Part shown: piece by piece, positions 52,888 to 62,031 of the stretch
How the letters are laid out: the number at the start of each line of letters is the position of its first letter
Position numbering within the stretch: position 1 is the first letter of the stretch
Source: an alpha proteobacterium BAL199
Lineage (GTDB): Bacteria; Pseudomonadota; Alphaproteobacteria; Thalassobaculales; Thalassobaculaceae
Reading direction: 5' to 3'
NCBI GenBank assembly: GCA_000171835.1
Contig: ABHC01000006.1
Coordinates: 1 to 64,000, forward strand
DNA length: 64,000 nucleotides
Notes under the pieces: generated by a model
Databases searched by the model: none
What the model was told of the DNA's origin: nothing
The model's input: the letters and a program-made list of their open reading frames with translations, nothing else
Position numbers and translations under genes: made by a program

Positions 52888-54171
52888 TTGGCAACCGTCG
52901 GGATCGTCGGTGCCGGGGCCATGGGCCTCGCCGCTGCCTACCACGCGCTGAAGGCCGGGCATCGGGTCACGGTCTATGAGGCTGGTTCCGTGCCGGGTGG
53001 CATGGCGGCGCACGCCGATCTCGATGGGTTGTCGATCGAGCGGTTCTACCATTTCGTCTGCAAGGCCGACGCCTCGACCTTCGAACTGATGCAGGAACTT
53101 GGCATCGGCGACCGGATGCGCTGGCGTGATACCTCCATGGGCTACTTCGTGGATGGCCGGCTGTACCGCTGGGGCGATCCGTTGGCGCTGCTGAGTTTCC
53201 CGAAGCTGTCGTGGGCCGCGAAGTTCCGATACGGCTGGCAGATGTTTCGCGCCACGAAACGGTCGGACTGGTCCGACCTGGAGAATGTCACCGCCAAGGA
53301 TTGGATAGAGCGCGAAGCCGGGTCGGAAGCCTACGAGGTGCTGTGGCGCCGGCTGTTCGATCTGAAGTTCTTCGAGTTCGCCGATCATGTTTCGGCCGCC
53401 TGGATCTGGACCCGCATCAAGCGGATCGGCACCTCACGCCGGTCGTTGATGCAGGAACAGTTGGGCTACATCGACGGCGGCTCGCAGACGCTGGTCGAAG
53501 CGCTGGTCACGGCGATCGAGAGCCGGGGCGGAACCATCCGGTTGGGAACGCGGGTCGAGGAGGTCGTCACGTCCGACGGCCGGGTGACGGGCGTGCGCAC
53601 CGATGCGAGCACCGACCCGGTCGACGCCGTGATCTCGACCATGCCCACTCCCTATGTCGCGCGGTTGATCCCAAGTCTGCCGGACGACTGGAAGGCGGCG
53701 TACGACCGCATCGACAACATCGGCGTCGTTTGCGTGCTGCTGAAGCTCGCCCGATCGGTGTCGCCGCATTTCTGGATCAACATCAACGATCCGGCAATCG
53801 ACATTCCCGGTATCATCGAGTTCTCCAACCTGCGCCCGGTCGATGAGACGGTGGTCTACGTCCCGTTCTACATGCCTCAGACTCACATAAAATTCGGCGG
53901 CAGCGATTCGAGCTTTGTCGCTGAGTCGATGGCGGCGATCCGCCGGCTCAATCCGACGATCGGTGACGGAGACCTCAAGGCGAGCCTGGTCGGCCGCCTG
54001 CGGCACGCCCAGCCGGTCTGCCAGGCCGGATTCGCCGGACGGATTCCGCCGATCCAGACACCGATCCAGGGCCTGCAGGTCGCCGATACGGCGTTCTACT
54101 ACCCCGAAGACCGGGGCATCTCAGAGAGCGTTCGGTACGGCGCCCTGATGGCCGCCAATCTCGCGGCCTGA
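52888..54171 (+). CDS. FAD-dependent oxidoreductase (UGM/protoporphyrinogen-oxidase fold)
   Basis: Start TTG 52888 follows AAGGAGAAG. The 427-residue protein has an N-terminal FAD-binding loop (VGIVGAGAMGLAAAYHAL), the family segment YEAGSVPGGMAAH, and a C-terminal FAD region (ADTAFYYPEDRGISESVRYG). Fold-mates include UDP-galactopyranose mutase and amine oxidases, and several glycan clusters carry such a gene beside GtrA. It could isomerise a sugar ring (pyranose to furanose) or oxidise a lipid-linked sugar. It overlaps the gtrA start by one base. Confidence 0.78.
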   Translation: MATVGIVGAGAMGLAAAYHALKAGHRVTVYEAGSVPGGMAAHADLDGLSIERFYHFVCKADASTFELMQELGIGDRMRWRDTSMGYFVDGRLYRWGDPLALLSFPKLSWAAKFRYGWQMFRATKRSDWSDLENVTAKDWIEREAGSEAYEVLWRRLFDLKFFEFADHVSAAWIWTRIKRIGTSRRSLMQEQLGYIDGGSQTLVEALVTAIESRGGTIRLGTRVEEVVTSDGRVTGVRTDASTDPVDAVISTMPTPYVARLIPSLPDDWKAAYDRIDNIGVVCVLLKLARSVSPHFWININDPAIDIPGIIEFSNLRPVDETVVYVPFYMPQTHIKFGGSDSSFVAESMAAIRRLNPTIGDGDLKASLVGRLRHAQPVCQAGFAGRIPPIQTPIQGLQVADTAFYYPEDRGISESVRYGALMAANLAA

Positions 54172-54596
54172 TGGTGGGCAAGGCCTTCGTCAGCGGCGAG
54201 TTCGGCCGGTTCCTGCTGACCGGTGGTGTGGCGGCTGGCGTCAACGTGATGGCGCGTTGGCTGCTCAGCCATGCGGTGGTCTATGAACTGGCTGTGGCTC
54301 TGGCTTATCTGGTTGGAATGGCTACGGCCTACTGCCTGTCGCGCGCCTTCGTCTTTGAACGCTCCGGTCGCAGCGTCGCCGACGAGGCAGCGCGGTTTGC
54401 CTTGGTCAATGTGGTGGCTCTGGCCCAGGTCTGGGTGGTGAGCGTTGGTCTGGCCCGGCTGGTCTTTCCGGCAGTTGGCTTCGTCTGGCACGCCGAGGAC
54501 GTGGCCCACCTGATCGGTGTCGCGATCCCGGCGGTGACCAGCTATTTCGGCCACCGCCACTTCTCGTTCGCAGTCCGGCGCGGGGGTGGCCGGTGA
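54171..54596 (+). CDS. GtrA-family membrane protein
   Basis: The 141-residue protein has four transmembrane helices and GtrA family features: FGRFLLTGGVAAGVNVMARW at the start and the final FGHRHFSF motif. GtrA proteins are thought to flip undecaprenyl-phosphate-linked sugars across the inner membrane. It sits between the oxidoreductase and the large membrane protein with one- and four-base overlaps. In this context it could translocate the lipid-linked pentose made by the upstream enzymes. Confidence 0.9.
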   Translation: MVGKAFVSGEFGRFLLTGGVAAGVNVMARWLLSHAVVYELAVALAYLVGMATAYCLSRAFVFERSGRSVADEAARFALVNVVALAQVWVVSVGLARLVFPAVGFVWHAEDVAHLIGVAIPAVTSYFGHRHFSFAVRRGGGR

Positions 54597-56725
54597 GAGC
54601 CGCGGTCATCCTCGCCGTTGCCGTTGGGCTGATCTCGGCCCTAGCCGGAATTGCGGTCGCCGTGGTGGCGTTTGAACCAATTCCGTTCGCCGATTTCATC
54701 GACTTCTACCGCCGGTTCTTCGAGGTCGGCGGCTGGAGCGGGTATGGCTTTGCGGAGCTATACGAGCGCCACAACGAGCACCGGTTGCTGGTGCCCAGGC
54801 TTTGGTTTCTGGCCGACCTTTGGCTGTTTGCGGGTACCCAGTGGTTCTTGATCGTCGTCATCGTTCTGTCGTCGGTCGCCCATGCCGGGGTGCTGTCCTG
54901 GCTGTTCAGCAGTCTGGGGCATCGTAGTGCGCTGGGGTGGGTTTTTGCCGCGCTGGCGCTGGGCGCAGTGCTGTCGCCGGCACAGTGGGAGAATCTGGTC
55001 TGGGGCTTTCAGGTCCAGTTCATTCAGGTCTGGCTGTTTGCGACTCTGGCCTTCGTTGCAATAGCGGCCAACAACTCCATGCGGCCCTGGGGCCGAGTGG
55101 TTGTTGCGGCTCTGTTCGGTCTGGCTTCAACCTACTCAATGGCGAACGGCTTGCTGGTCTGGCCGCTGCTTGTTGGATTGGCGTTTTGGTGCGGCCTGCG
55201 CGGTTGGCCGCTCCGGGTGCTGATCGCGGTCGCGCTGGGTGTGATTGCCATCGAGGTCGCAGGGTACCGCTCGCATCCCGGTCACGGCGACCCGCTGCAG
55301 ACCCTGCGGCAACCGCTGGCGTTGGCCCAGTATGCGCTGCGCTACCTGACGACCGGGATCGGGCAGATCGGCACACTCGGCCAGGAGATCCTTGGGGCCG
55401 TGTTCGTCGTGACGATTGGCGCGATCACTGTCGATGCGATCAGGCACCGTGACCGCTATCGTCCCGCCCATGCCGTGCTGCTGGCGGTCGCGGGGTTCGT
55501 GATCGGGGCCGCGCTGCTGACGGCGCTCGGCAGGGTTACCTTCGGTGTCGGGCAGGCCAATTCGGTGCGCTACGCGACGCCCTCGTTCCTGTTCCTTCTG
55601 GCGACGCTGGCGTTGCTGCTGGACCGGCTGGCAAGCGCTGACCGTCGCCGGATGCGGACAGCGGGGATTACCGTTGCGGCCGTCCTGCTCCTGGTGCCTG
55701 GCCTGGTTGACGGCGTGCGTCACCTGCCGACAATTATTGGCGCACGTGATGCCAGGACCACTGCGGTGACCGCGTATCTGGCCGGCGGCTTCCGGCCGGA
55801 GACACTGACGGCGCTGTATCCGTTCTGGCCGATCATTCCGATGACCGTTCTGCAGCAACTCGACCAGGCCGGGCTCGGCCCATTCGCCGATCGTGCGCGC
55901 TTCATGCCACCGCGGAGCCTGCTTCAGGATCCGGGGCCGGAGCCGAGCGAAATATGCCGTGGCAACGTCGAAAGCGTCGTATCGAATCCGGTTGACGGAG
56001 TAGCGGTCACCGGTTGGGCGGCGGCGCTCAGTTCATCGGAACAACCGATGTGGCTCCTGGTGACGGACTCGTCGGGCAAAGTTGTCGGCTGGGGCGGCCA
56101 TCAGATTGAACGCATCGATGTTGGTAAAGGGCTTGGAATCGGCCGGCTGGGGCGCGGGTTTATCGCAGTCGGCCCGCAACCTGTTGCTGGGCCGGTCGAC
56201 GTTGTGGGGGTGTTCAGCGATGGCAGTCTGTGCCGGGTTGCATCCGCGCTGCCGGCCGAGCCGCCACGATTCCTGACCGAACTGCCCGGTGCCGCCGTGC
56301 CGGCCAGTGAAGAGACGTGGAGCATCGTCGAGGGAGAGCGCCCGGATCGTGTCGGACCAGTGCAACCACCGGAACGTGCGCACCCGGTGATCGGAACCCT
56401 GGGGGTGGGGTCGCACCTCCTCGCCCGGTTGGATGTTTCGGGTCGGAGCGGGACCATGGCGTTGGCTGTGCCGGTGCGAACCGGGCCGTATCCGCTGAAT
56501 GTTTCCGTTCTGGTTCGAGATCTGCAAACCGGGAACGAGATCGAACGTTACGCATTCGGTCGCCCAAGTGGCCCGCGGTGGGTCTGGTTGGTATTCCGTC
56601 AGCTTGCCGATGAACGGTTTGCGGGACATCGTTTGCAGGTCGAAATCGCGGCAGCGGGTCCCTACCCATGGCAGGGCGTTGCAGTTGGGCGACCGCATTG
56701 GATTTCGGCGATCGACCGCCGTTAG
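54593..56725 (+). CDS. Large membrane protein, candidate GT-C glycosyltransferase
   Basis: This 710-residue protein starts at GTG 54593, overlapping gtrA. About ten hydrophobic helices fill residues 1-390, followed by a soluble domain of about 270 residues rich in strands. The first extracytoplasmic loop contains acidic residues (FADFIDFYRRFFEVGG) and a conserved-looking HNEHRLLVPRL, comparable to the catalytic acidic loop of GT-C enzymes that use polyprenyl-phospho-sugars. The C-terminal domain could bind carbohydrate, as in arabinosyltransferases. I do not recognise the exact family. The role as the transferase of this cluster is inferred. Confidence 0.65.
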   Translation: MRAAVILAVAVGLISALAGIAVAVVAFEPIPFADFIDFYRRFFEVGGWSGYGFAELYERHNEHRLLVPRLWFLADLWLFAGTQWFLIVVIVLSSVAHAGVLSWLFSSLGHRSALGWVFAALALGAVLSPAQWENLVWGFQVQFIQVWLFATLAFVAIAANNSMRPWGRVVVAALFGLASTYSMANGLLVWPLLVGLAFWCGLRGWPLRVLIAVALGVIAIEVAGYRSHPGHGDPLQTLRQPLALAQYALRYLTTGIGQIGTLGQEILGAVFVVTIGAITVDAIRHRDRYRPAHAVLLAVAGFVIGAALLTALGRVTFGVGQANSVRYATPSFLFLLATLALLLDRLASADRRRMRTAGITVAAVLLLVPGLVDGVRHLPTIIGARDARTTAVTAYLAGGFRPETLTALYPFWPIIPMTVLQQLDQAGLGPFADRARFMPPRSLLQDPGPEPSEICRGNVESVVSNPVDGVAVTGWAAALSSSEQPMWLLVTDSSGKVVGWGGHQIERIDVGKGLGIGRLGRGFIAVGPQPVAGPVDVVGVFSDGSLCRVASALPAEPPRFLTELPGAAVPASEETWSIVEGERPDRVGPVQPPERAHPVIGTLGVGSHLLARLDVSGRSGTMALAVPVRTGPYPLNVSVLVRDLQTGNEIERYAFGRPSGPRWVWLVFRQLADERFAGHRLQVEIAAAGPYPWQGVAVGRPHWISAIDRR

Positions 56726-56734
56726 AGTAGTCCC

Positions 56735-57643
56735 ATGTCATCAGACACGCCTCGCTATACCCCCTACGACAAAGGCCGGTTCCAGTTCACCTTGGGGATC
56801 CGTGCCATCGACCCGGCCGAGTGGATCGAGGTTGATGGGCACTATGCGGCGCATCTGGCGGAGAAGCGACGGCTGTTCGCCGAATGTCCGGCGGAGGTGT
56901 TCGACGCCATCGACGGGAGTCTGTCGGCGCAGACGGAGTGTCTCGAGCTGTTGTTGGACAATCTGGCGCGCAATCTGCCCGGCACGGTCGAACAGGACGA
57001 TCGCACGGTGCGTGTCGATCAGACCGGCGACCACTACGACCGCGAGGCGTTTGCTGCCCGACCGCTCGATCTGGCCGGTCGGTTGGTGCAGGAGGATCTG
57101 TGCCTGATGGCGCCGCACGGCGGCACCTACCGGTTGATTGCTGCGTCGTTGTGCTTTCCATCTCGCTGGCGACTGTCCGATAAGCTGGGGCAGCCGATGA
57201 CGGCGATCCACCAGCCGGTGCCGGGGTTCAACGACAAGCTGGCGCGTCCGGTGGATCGGTTCTTCGACCGGATCGGAGCTGAGCAGGTCTACATGCGGCT
57301 GAACTGGTCGGTGATGGACGATCCGACCTTGTTCCAGCCAACCGGCCACGGTCAGTCGGGGATCAACGATGCGATCACGGCGGCCAATGCCGGCGACCTG
57401 CTCTGGCTGAGAGTCGAGCGCCAGACCTTTCGGCGACTGCCGAAGTCCAACGCGCTGGTGTTCGGCATCAAGACGATCGTCGATCCGTTGTCGTCGCTGG
57501 CAGACCGGCCGGATGTGGCAAGGGGGTTGCACGGTGCGATTGCCGACATGCCGGTGGATACACAGCGCTATAAGAGCATGGCACCGTTCGCCGATGCTCT
57601 GGCGGGTTGGCTCGATCGCGCGGCGACATCAACGTCTGGCTAA
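56735..57643 (+). CDS. DUF3445 family protein (heme-dependent oxidative N-demethylase-like)
   Basis: The 302-residue protein shows the DUF3445 signatures: LCFPSRWRLSDKLGQPMTAI with the VPGFND segment following, the LNWSVMDD strand, and WLRVERQTFRRLP with NALVFGIKT. Characterised relatives are the catalytic subunit of heme-dependent oxidative N-demethylases, which use a heme-PAS-like domain to demethylate amines. It is not accompanied by the other subunits, so it probably acts alone. It lies 9 bp after the membrane protein gene but looks unrelated to it. Confidence 0.88.
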   Translation: MSSDTPRYTPYDKGRFQFTLGIRAIDPAEWIEVDGHYAAHLAEKRRLFAECPAEVFDAIDGSLSAQTECLELLLDNLARNLPGTVEQDDRTVRVDQTGDHYDREAFAARPLDLAGRLVQEDLCLMAPHGGTYRLIAASLCFPSRWRLSDKLGQPMTAIHQPVPGFNDKLARPVDRFFDRIGAEQVYMRLNWSVMDDPTLFQPTGHGQSGINDAITAANAGDLLWLRVERQTFRRLPKSNALVFGIKTIVDPLSSLADRPDVARGLHGAIADMPVDTQRYKSMAPFADALAGWLDRAATSTSG

Positions 57644-57657
57644 CGGTTGAGGCCGAA

Positions 57658-58701
57658 TCAGGAGTTAAGGCGGGTCTGCATGGTGGTTATCCGGCCACGC
57701 GACTTGACGAGCAACCCGCTGGTCTCCGCGAGATCGAGATTGACACGATCCAGCGTCGCTCCAATGAGATTGGCTCCCCGCAGGTCCGCACCGGTGACGT
57801 TGGCGCCCGTCAGGTCGGCCCCCTGCAGGTCGGCTCCGGCCAGATAGGCTCCGGTGAGGTCGGCGCCACGCAGGTTGGCGGCCGAGAGATCGGCGCAGGT
57901 CAACTCGGCGTAGGACAGGTTGCACTCCGACAGCATTGCTTCTTTTAGGACGGCGCGCTGGCCTTCTCGTCCTTCGCTCATCACCCAGTCGATGTGGCTC
58001 ATCAGCTTCTGCTGCATGGATTTGGCAAGGCTGGACAGCCCGAAGAACACCTGTGCGCCGTCCAGCTTGGCGTCGGTCAGGTCGCAGCCGATCAGCTTGG
58101 CGTTTCGCAACTGGGTATTGGTCAGGTCGGCGCCGCGCAGATTAGCGCCCGAAAGGTTGGCTCCAGCCAGATTGGCTTCACCCAGGCGGGCGCCGGTCAG
58201 GGTTGCTCCCGAAAGGTCGCATTCGAACAAGTTGGAATGGCGCAGATCGGCGCCGTCGAGGTTGGCGTCGACGAGCTTGGCGCGTTCCAGGTCGACGGCA
58301 GATAGATCGGAGGCCTGGGTGTCACCCGCCAGCGTTACCGTCGCGGGGCTGAGGTCAGCGTCGGTCAGATCCACGCCTTTCATGTTGGCACTGCGCAATC
58401 GGACTCCTCGCAAGCGTGCTTTGCGCAGGTTGGAGCCCTCGAAACTCGAGTTCTTGACCGTCGAAAGCTCGAAGTCCGAATCCTCCAAGGTAGTGCGCCA
58501 GAATGAGCACTCATCGAATGTGACGTTGATGAAGCAAGCGCCACGCAGATCGATGGCGGTGGTCTGGATTTGTTGAATGGTGGAGTTGGCAATGAACAGA
58601 CGGCTTCCTGCCGTCGAGTTTGCAAGAAACTGCTCATGCCGTTTGTACAGGTCGTTGAACGCTGACCGTGTGACGAAATTCGATTTAGATTTATTGCTCA
58701 T
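57658..58701 (-). CDS. Pentapeptide-repeat protein
   Basis: The 347-residue protein contains long runs of A(D/N)LXX repeats (for example ANLRGADLTGAYLAGADLQG), forming a right-handed quadrilateral beta-helix. A break around 200-240 (LSSLAKSMQQKLMSHIDWVM) separates two repeat blocks. The N-terminal 50 residues are different. Such proteins can mimic DNA or act as scaffolds; nothing indicates which here. It is convergent with the DUF3445 gene. Confidence 0.93.
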   Translation of the reverse strand: MSNKSKSNFVTRSAFNDLYKRHEQFLANSTAGSRLFIANSTIQQIQTTAIDLRGACFINVTFDECSFWRTTLEDSDFELSTVKNSSFEGSNLRKARLRGVRLRSANMKGVDLTDADLSPATVTLAGDTQASDLSAVDLERAKLVDANLDGADLRHSNLFECDLSGATLTGARLGEANLAGANLSGANLRGADLTNTQLRNAKLIGCDLTDAKLDGAQVFFGLSSLAKSMQQKLMSHIDWVMSEGREGQRAVLKEAMLSECNLSYAELTCADLSAANLRGADLTGAYLAGADLQGADLTGANVTGADLRGANLIGATLDRVNLDLAETSGLLVKSRGRITTMQTRLNS

Positions 58702-58939
58702 TTTTCTTCAGGTCGGCTGACTGGTTCAGCTTTTGACCCGTCCTCAACCATCAAACGTACGACAATCTGACAATACGTGAGCCTGATGGCCCGCCGCCCC
58801 GTTGCCACTATGGCATCGAAATTGTGTACAACGAGTAAACGAAAATCGGATTTGTGATCGAGCAAAGAGCCGAGCGCCGGATATCGATGGCGTCGTGCGC
58901 GGACACCGGCCGCGGTTCCGACACAACGGAACCATCGCG

Positions 58940-60466
58940 TCATTCGGCGCTCAGCATTCGTCGCAGTTCGGTTTTCAGGATCTTGCCATAGTTGTTCTTC
59001 GGAAGGTCCGCGAGCATGCGGTATTCCTTGGGGCGCTTAAAACGGGCGATGTTGTCCAGGCACAATTGGTCGAGTTCGTCGATCGGAACGATTGCGCCGG
59101 GCCGGGCACGAACGAATGCCACGATCTCTTCGCCCCAGTCCTTGTGCGGTCGGCCGATCACCGCGCACTCCAGCACTCCCGGATGCCGCAGCAGCACCTC
59201 CTCGACCTCGCGCGGGTAGATGTTGGTGCCGCCCGAGATGATGACGTCCTTGGAGCGGTCCTTGAGCGACAGGAAACCGTCCTCGTCGAACGCTCCGATG
59301 TCACCGGTCCACAGCCAGCCATCGCGTATCGAACTCGCCGTCGCCTCGGGATTGTTCCAATAGCCGGCCATGACGATGTCGCCACGGCAAATCACTTCAC
59401 CGGGTTCGCCAACCGGTACGTCCGCGCCGTTCTCGTCGACGACCTTGACCTCCACGTCAGTACGCGGAAAGCCGGTCGAGCCGATTCGGTCTTCCCATTT
59501 CGGGTGATCGCGGTCCGTGTAAATATGCTTCGGTAGGCCGGTTATGGTCATCGGGGCCTCGCCCTGGCCATAGATCTGCACCAGCTTGGGACCCAGGATA
59601 TCGAGCGCGCGCTTGACGTCCGCCAGATACATCGGTGCGCCGCCATACACGATGGTCTTCAGGTTCGACAGGTCGGCCTGCTCGATGTTCGGCGCGTTGA
59701 TCAGGCGGGTCACCATGGTCGGGGCGAAGAAGAACGAGCAGCCGGGCCAACGCTCAATCAGCCGCAGGGTTTCGGCGACATCGAACCCGCCGGACTCCGG
59801 GATCACGGTGTTCGCGGCCTTCGCCACATGCGGCAAACCGTACAGGCCGGAACCGTGGCTCATCGGCGCCGAGTGGATCATGCAGTCGGTGGGAAGTACC
59901 GTGTCGACATCACCGTAGTAGTTCATGACCGCCACCATCAGGTTGCGGTGCGTCAGCATCGCGCCTTTCGGTCGGCCGGTGGTGCCGGAGGTGTAGAACA
60001 ACCAGGCAAGCTCGCCGGCGTCGGTCGCGGCAACCGGCATCGGGTCGTGGGCCATCAGCGCGTCATAGTCATCGGTGCCGGTGAGAATGGTCCGACCCAG
60101 GCTCGGCATGTCGCCTTGAACCGACTCCAGGGCGTCACCCAACTCGGGACTGGCGACGCACACCCGGGCCCCTGAGTGGTCGATGATGTAGGCATGTTCC
60201 TTGGGGTGCAGTTTCGCGTTGATCGGAACCGCGGCGAGGCCGGCGTGCCAGGCGCCGTACATGACCTCGAAGTATTCCGGGCCATTCTTCATCACCAGGG
60301 CCACCCGATCACCATGGGCGAGCCCAAGGGCATGGAACCCGGATGCAATTCGGGCCACCCGTTCCGCAAACCCGCGATAGTCGTGCAACACCCGCTCGCC
60401 GACCGAGATGGCTGGGCGGTGACTGAAGCTCCGTGCCACCTGGGCGAGCACCAACGCCTGGTTCAT
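58940..60466 (-). CDS. AMP-dependent acyl-CoA synthetase
   Basis: The 508-residue ligase activates a carboxylic acid to its acyl-CoA through an acyl-AMP. The P-loop-like motif YTSGTTGRPKGAMLTHRN, the QIYGQGEAPMT substrate-binding segment, DGWLWTGDIGAFDEDGF and the C-terminal lysine segment NYGKILKTELR are all visible. Sequence is like medium-chain or aromatic acyl-CoA ligases, and the acid cannot be specified. It stands alone on the minus strand. Confidence 0.94.
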   Translation of the reverse strand: MNQALVLAQVARSFSHRPAISVGERVLHDYRGFAERVARIASGFHALGLAHGDRVALVMKNGPEYFEVMYGAWHAGLAAVPINAKLHPKEHAYIIDHSGARVCVASPELGDALESVQGDMPSLGRTILTGTDDYDALMAHDPMPVAATDAGELAWLFYTSGTTGRPKGAMLTHRNLMVAVMNYYGDVDTVLPTDCMIHSAPMSHGSGLYGLPHVAKAANTVIPESGGFDVAETLRLIERWPGCSFFFAPTMVTRLINAPNIEQADLSNLKTIVYGGAPMYLADVKRALDILGPKLVQIYGQGEAPMTITGLPKHIYTDRDHPKWEDRIGSTGFPRTDVEVKVVDENGADVPVGEPGEVICRGDIVMAGYWNNPEATASSIRDGWLWTGDIGAFDEDGFLSLKDRSKDVIISGGTNIYPREVEEVLLRHPGVLECAVIGRPHKDWGEEIVAFVRARPGAIVPIDELDQLCLDNIARFKRPKEYRMLADLPKNNYGKILKTELRRMLSAE

Positions 60467-60645
60467 GCATTCTCCATCATCTTCAATTGCCGTTGGCTAA
60501 GCGACGTTCTCGCTGTTGACGGTAGCAACCAACCTGCGGCGATGGTAGGCAGCAGCGTGCAATGGGCTTTCGCGGCACCAGCGTCCGGACTATCGTTCGA
60601 CCATCAAGGCCGGCCTTGATCCGGCTGTCCGCTCGGAGGGAACGC

Positions 60646-60846
60646 ATGAACAATATTATGGAACTCGTGGAGGGCGGCGGCCTGCTGGTCGTGTCCATCG
60701 TGCTCTTGGTTTTTGCCGTGTCCCGCAGTCGGGCGTCGTCCGAGTCCTGGCCGTCCGGCATTCTCTCGACGAATGTCCTCGTGCTGGTCATCATTGGCAC
60801 GGGCTTCTTTGGGATCGCGGCGTTCATCGATTCATTCCTGACCTAA
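60646..60846 (+). CDS. Small two-helix membrane protein
   Basis: ATG 60646 follows GGAGGGAACGC, a good ribosome-binding site. The 66-residue product has a helix at about 10-25 and another at about 45-64, with a short charged loop between. No family is recognised. It precedes the enolase-superfamily gene by 14 bp, so the two may be co-transcribed. Confidence 0.75.
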   Translation: MNNIMELVEGGGLLVVSIVLLVFAVSRSRASSESWPSGILSTNVLVLVIIGTGFFGIAAFIDSFLT

Positions 60847-60860
60847 GCGGGTCCCCGCCG

Positions 60861-61970
60861 ATGTCCGACGTTGCCCCCGCAGCTCGGCGCATCGCGGATG
60901 TCCGTGTGCGATGTCTGGTGGCGCCGTGGGTCGATCCGCCGCGATGGTCGCCGACCTATGACCGCTCCAGGGAACTGGTGATTGTCGAGGTCGAGACTGT
61001 CGGCGGACATGTCGGTATGGGCTATCTGCAACTGCTGTCCGGTGGATCCGCGACCGTTGCGGCTTGCCTGGATGAATTGGTCCGTCCGCACCTGATCGGC
61101 CGCGACGCGACCGAGGTCGAGGCGATCTGGGGTGATCTCTGGCGTGCCAACTACTGGGTCGGCCGCATGGGAATCACCGTGCTGGCGCAGTCGGCGATCG
61201 ACGTTGCGCTGTGGGACGTGACTGGAAAGCTGGCCGGGTTGCCGCTGTTCCGGCTGTGGGGCGGGTCCAGCCGGTCGCTGCCGGCCTATGGAAGCGGCTG
61301 CTGGCGCGGCTTGGGCGGCGACGGCATGGTGGCGAAAGCCAAGGCATACGCCGCGCAGGGCTTCCCCGCGATCAAGATGCAGGCAGGTCACCTCTACGAT
61401 GACCGAACCGACGTCGACCATGTGCGGCAGATGCGCGCCGCCCTCGGCGAGGATGTCGAGATCCTGGTCGACGTCAACATGGGCTGGACAGCCGATCAGG
61501 CGATTGCCGTCGGACGGCGCTTCCAGGATCACGGGGTGTACTGGATCGAGGAGCCGGTGCCGTGCGAGGACTTTGCCGGTTACTTCCGAGTGGCCGACGC
61601 GCTGGATCTGAGGGTGGTCGGCGGTGAGACGCATTTCACCCGGTACGATCTTCGACCGTTCTTCGAGCATCCCAAGATCCCGATTCTGCAACCGGACGTG
61701 ATGCGAGGCGGATTGACTGAGCTTCGCCGCATCGCCCTGCTGGCCGATACGTGGGGCATGCGACTCGCGCCGCATTTGTTCCCGGAACTGATGGTTCAAC
61801 TGATGGCGGCCATCCCCAATCCGCATTGGATCGAGTATGTCGATTGGATGGATGACGCGTGGGTTGAACCCGTGCTGCCGGTCGGTGGGGCATATGTGCC
61901 GCCAGAGAGGCCGGGGCACGGCCTGACATTCAAGCCTGAGTTCCTGTCCGAGTACGAAGTCTCTGGCTGA
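60861..61970 (+). CDS. Enolase-superfamily (mandelate racemase/muconate lactonising) enzyme
   Basis: The 369-residue protein has the capping domain (about 1-130) and the barrel with metal ligands in DVNMGW, WIEEPV and GGETH. The acid/base residues are a Lys in the FPAIKMQAGH strand and a His in LAPHLFPEL, preceded by the Asp in LQPDVMRGGL. The usual second Lys of a KxK motif is Gln here, so it may act with one-base chemistry on an acid sugar or related carboxylate. The specific reaction is not predictable. Confidence 0.85.
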   Translation: MSDVAPAARRIADVRVRCLVAPWVDPPRWSPTYDRSRELVIVEVETVGGHVGMGYLQLLSGGSATVAACLDELVRPHLIGRDATEVEAIWGDLWRANYWVGRMGITVLAQSAIDVALWDVTGKLAGLPLFRLWGGSSRSLPAYGSGCWRGLGGDGMVAKAKAYAAQGFPAIKMQAGHLYDDRTDVDHVRQMRAALGEDVEILVDVNMGWTADQAIAVGRRFQDHGVYWIEEPVPCEDFAGYFRVADALDLRVVGGETHFTRYDLRPFFEHPKIPILQPDVMRGGLTELRRIALLADTWGMRLAPHLFPELMVQLMAAIPNPHWIEYVDWMDDAWVEPVLPVGGAYVPPERPGHGLTFKPEFLSEYEVSG

Positions 61971-62031
61971 GCGGTTGCTTTGCCGGTAGCGGGCTGAATG
62001 GTACGGTTCCCCCAACTTCGGGGGTGGCCGA

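Noticed and set aside
52129-54171. A 680-residue start for the FAD oxidoreductase
   Set aside because: The upstream part is an out-of-frame reading of the epimerase gene. TTG 52888 with AAGGAGAAG in front, and the FAD loop starting right after it, is clearly the true start.
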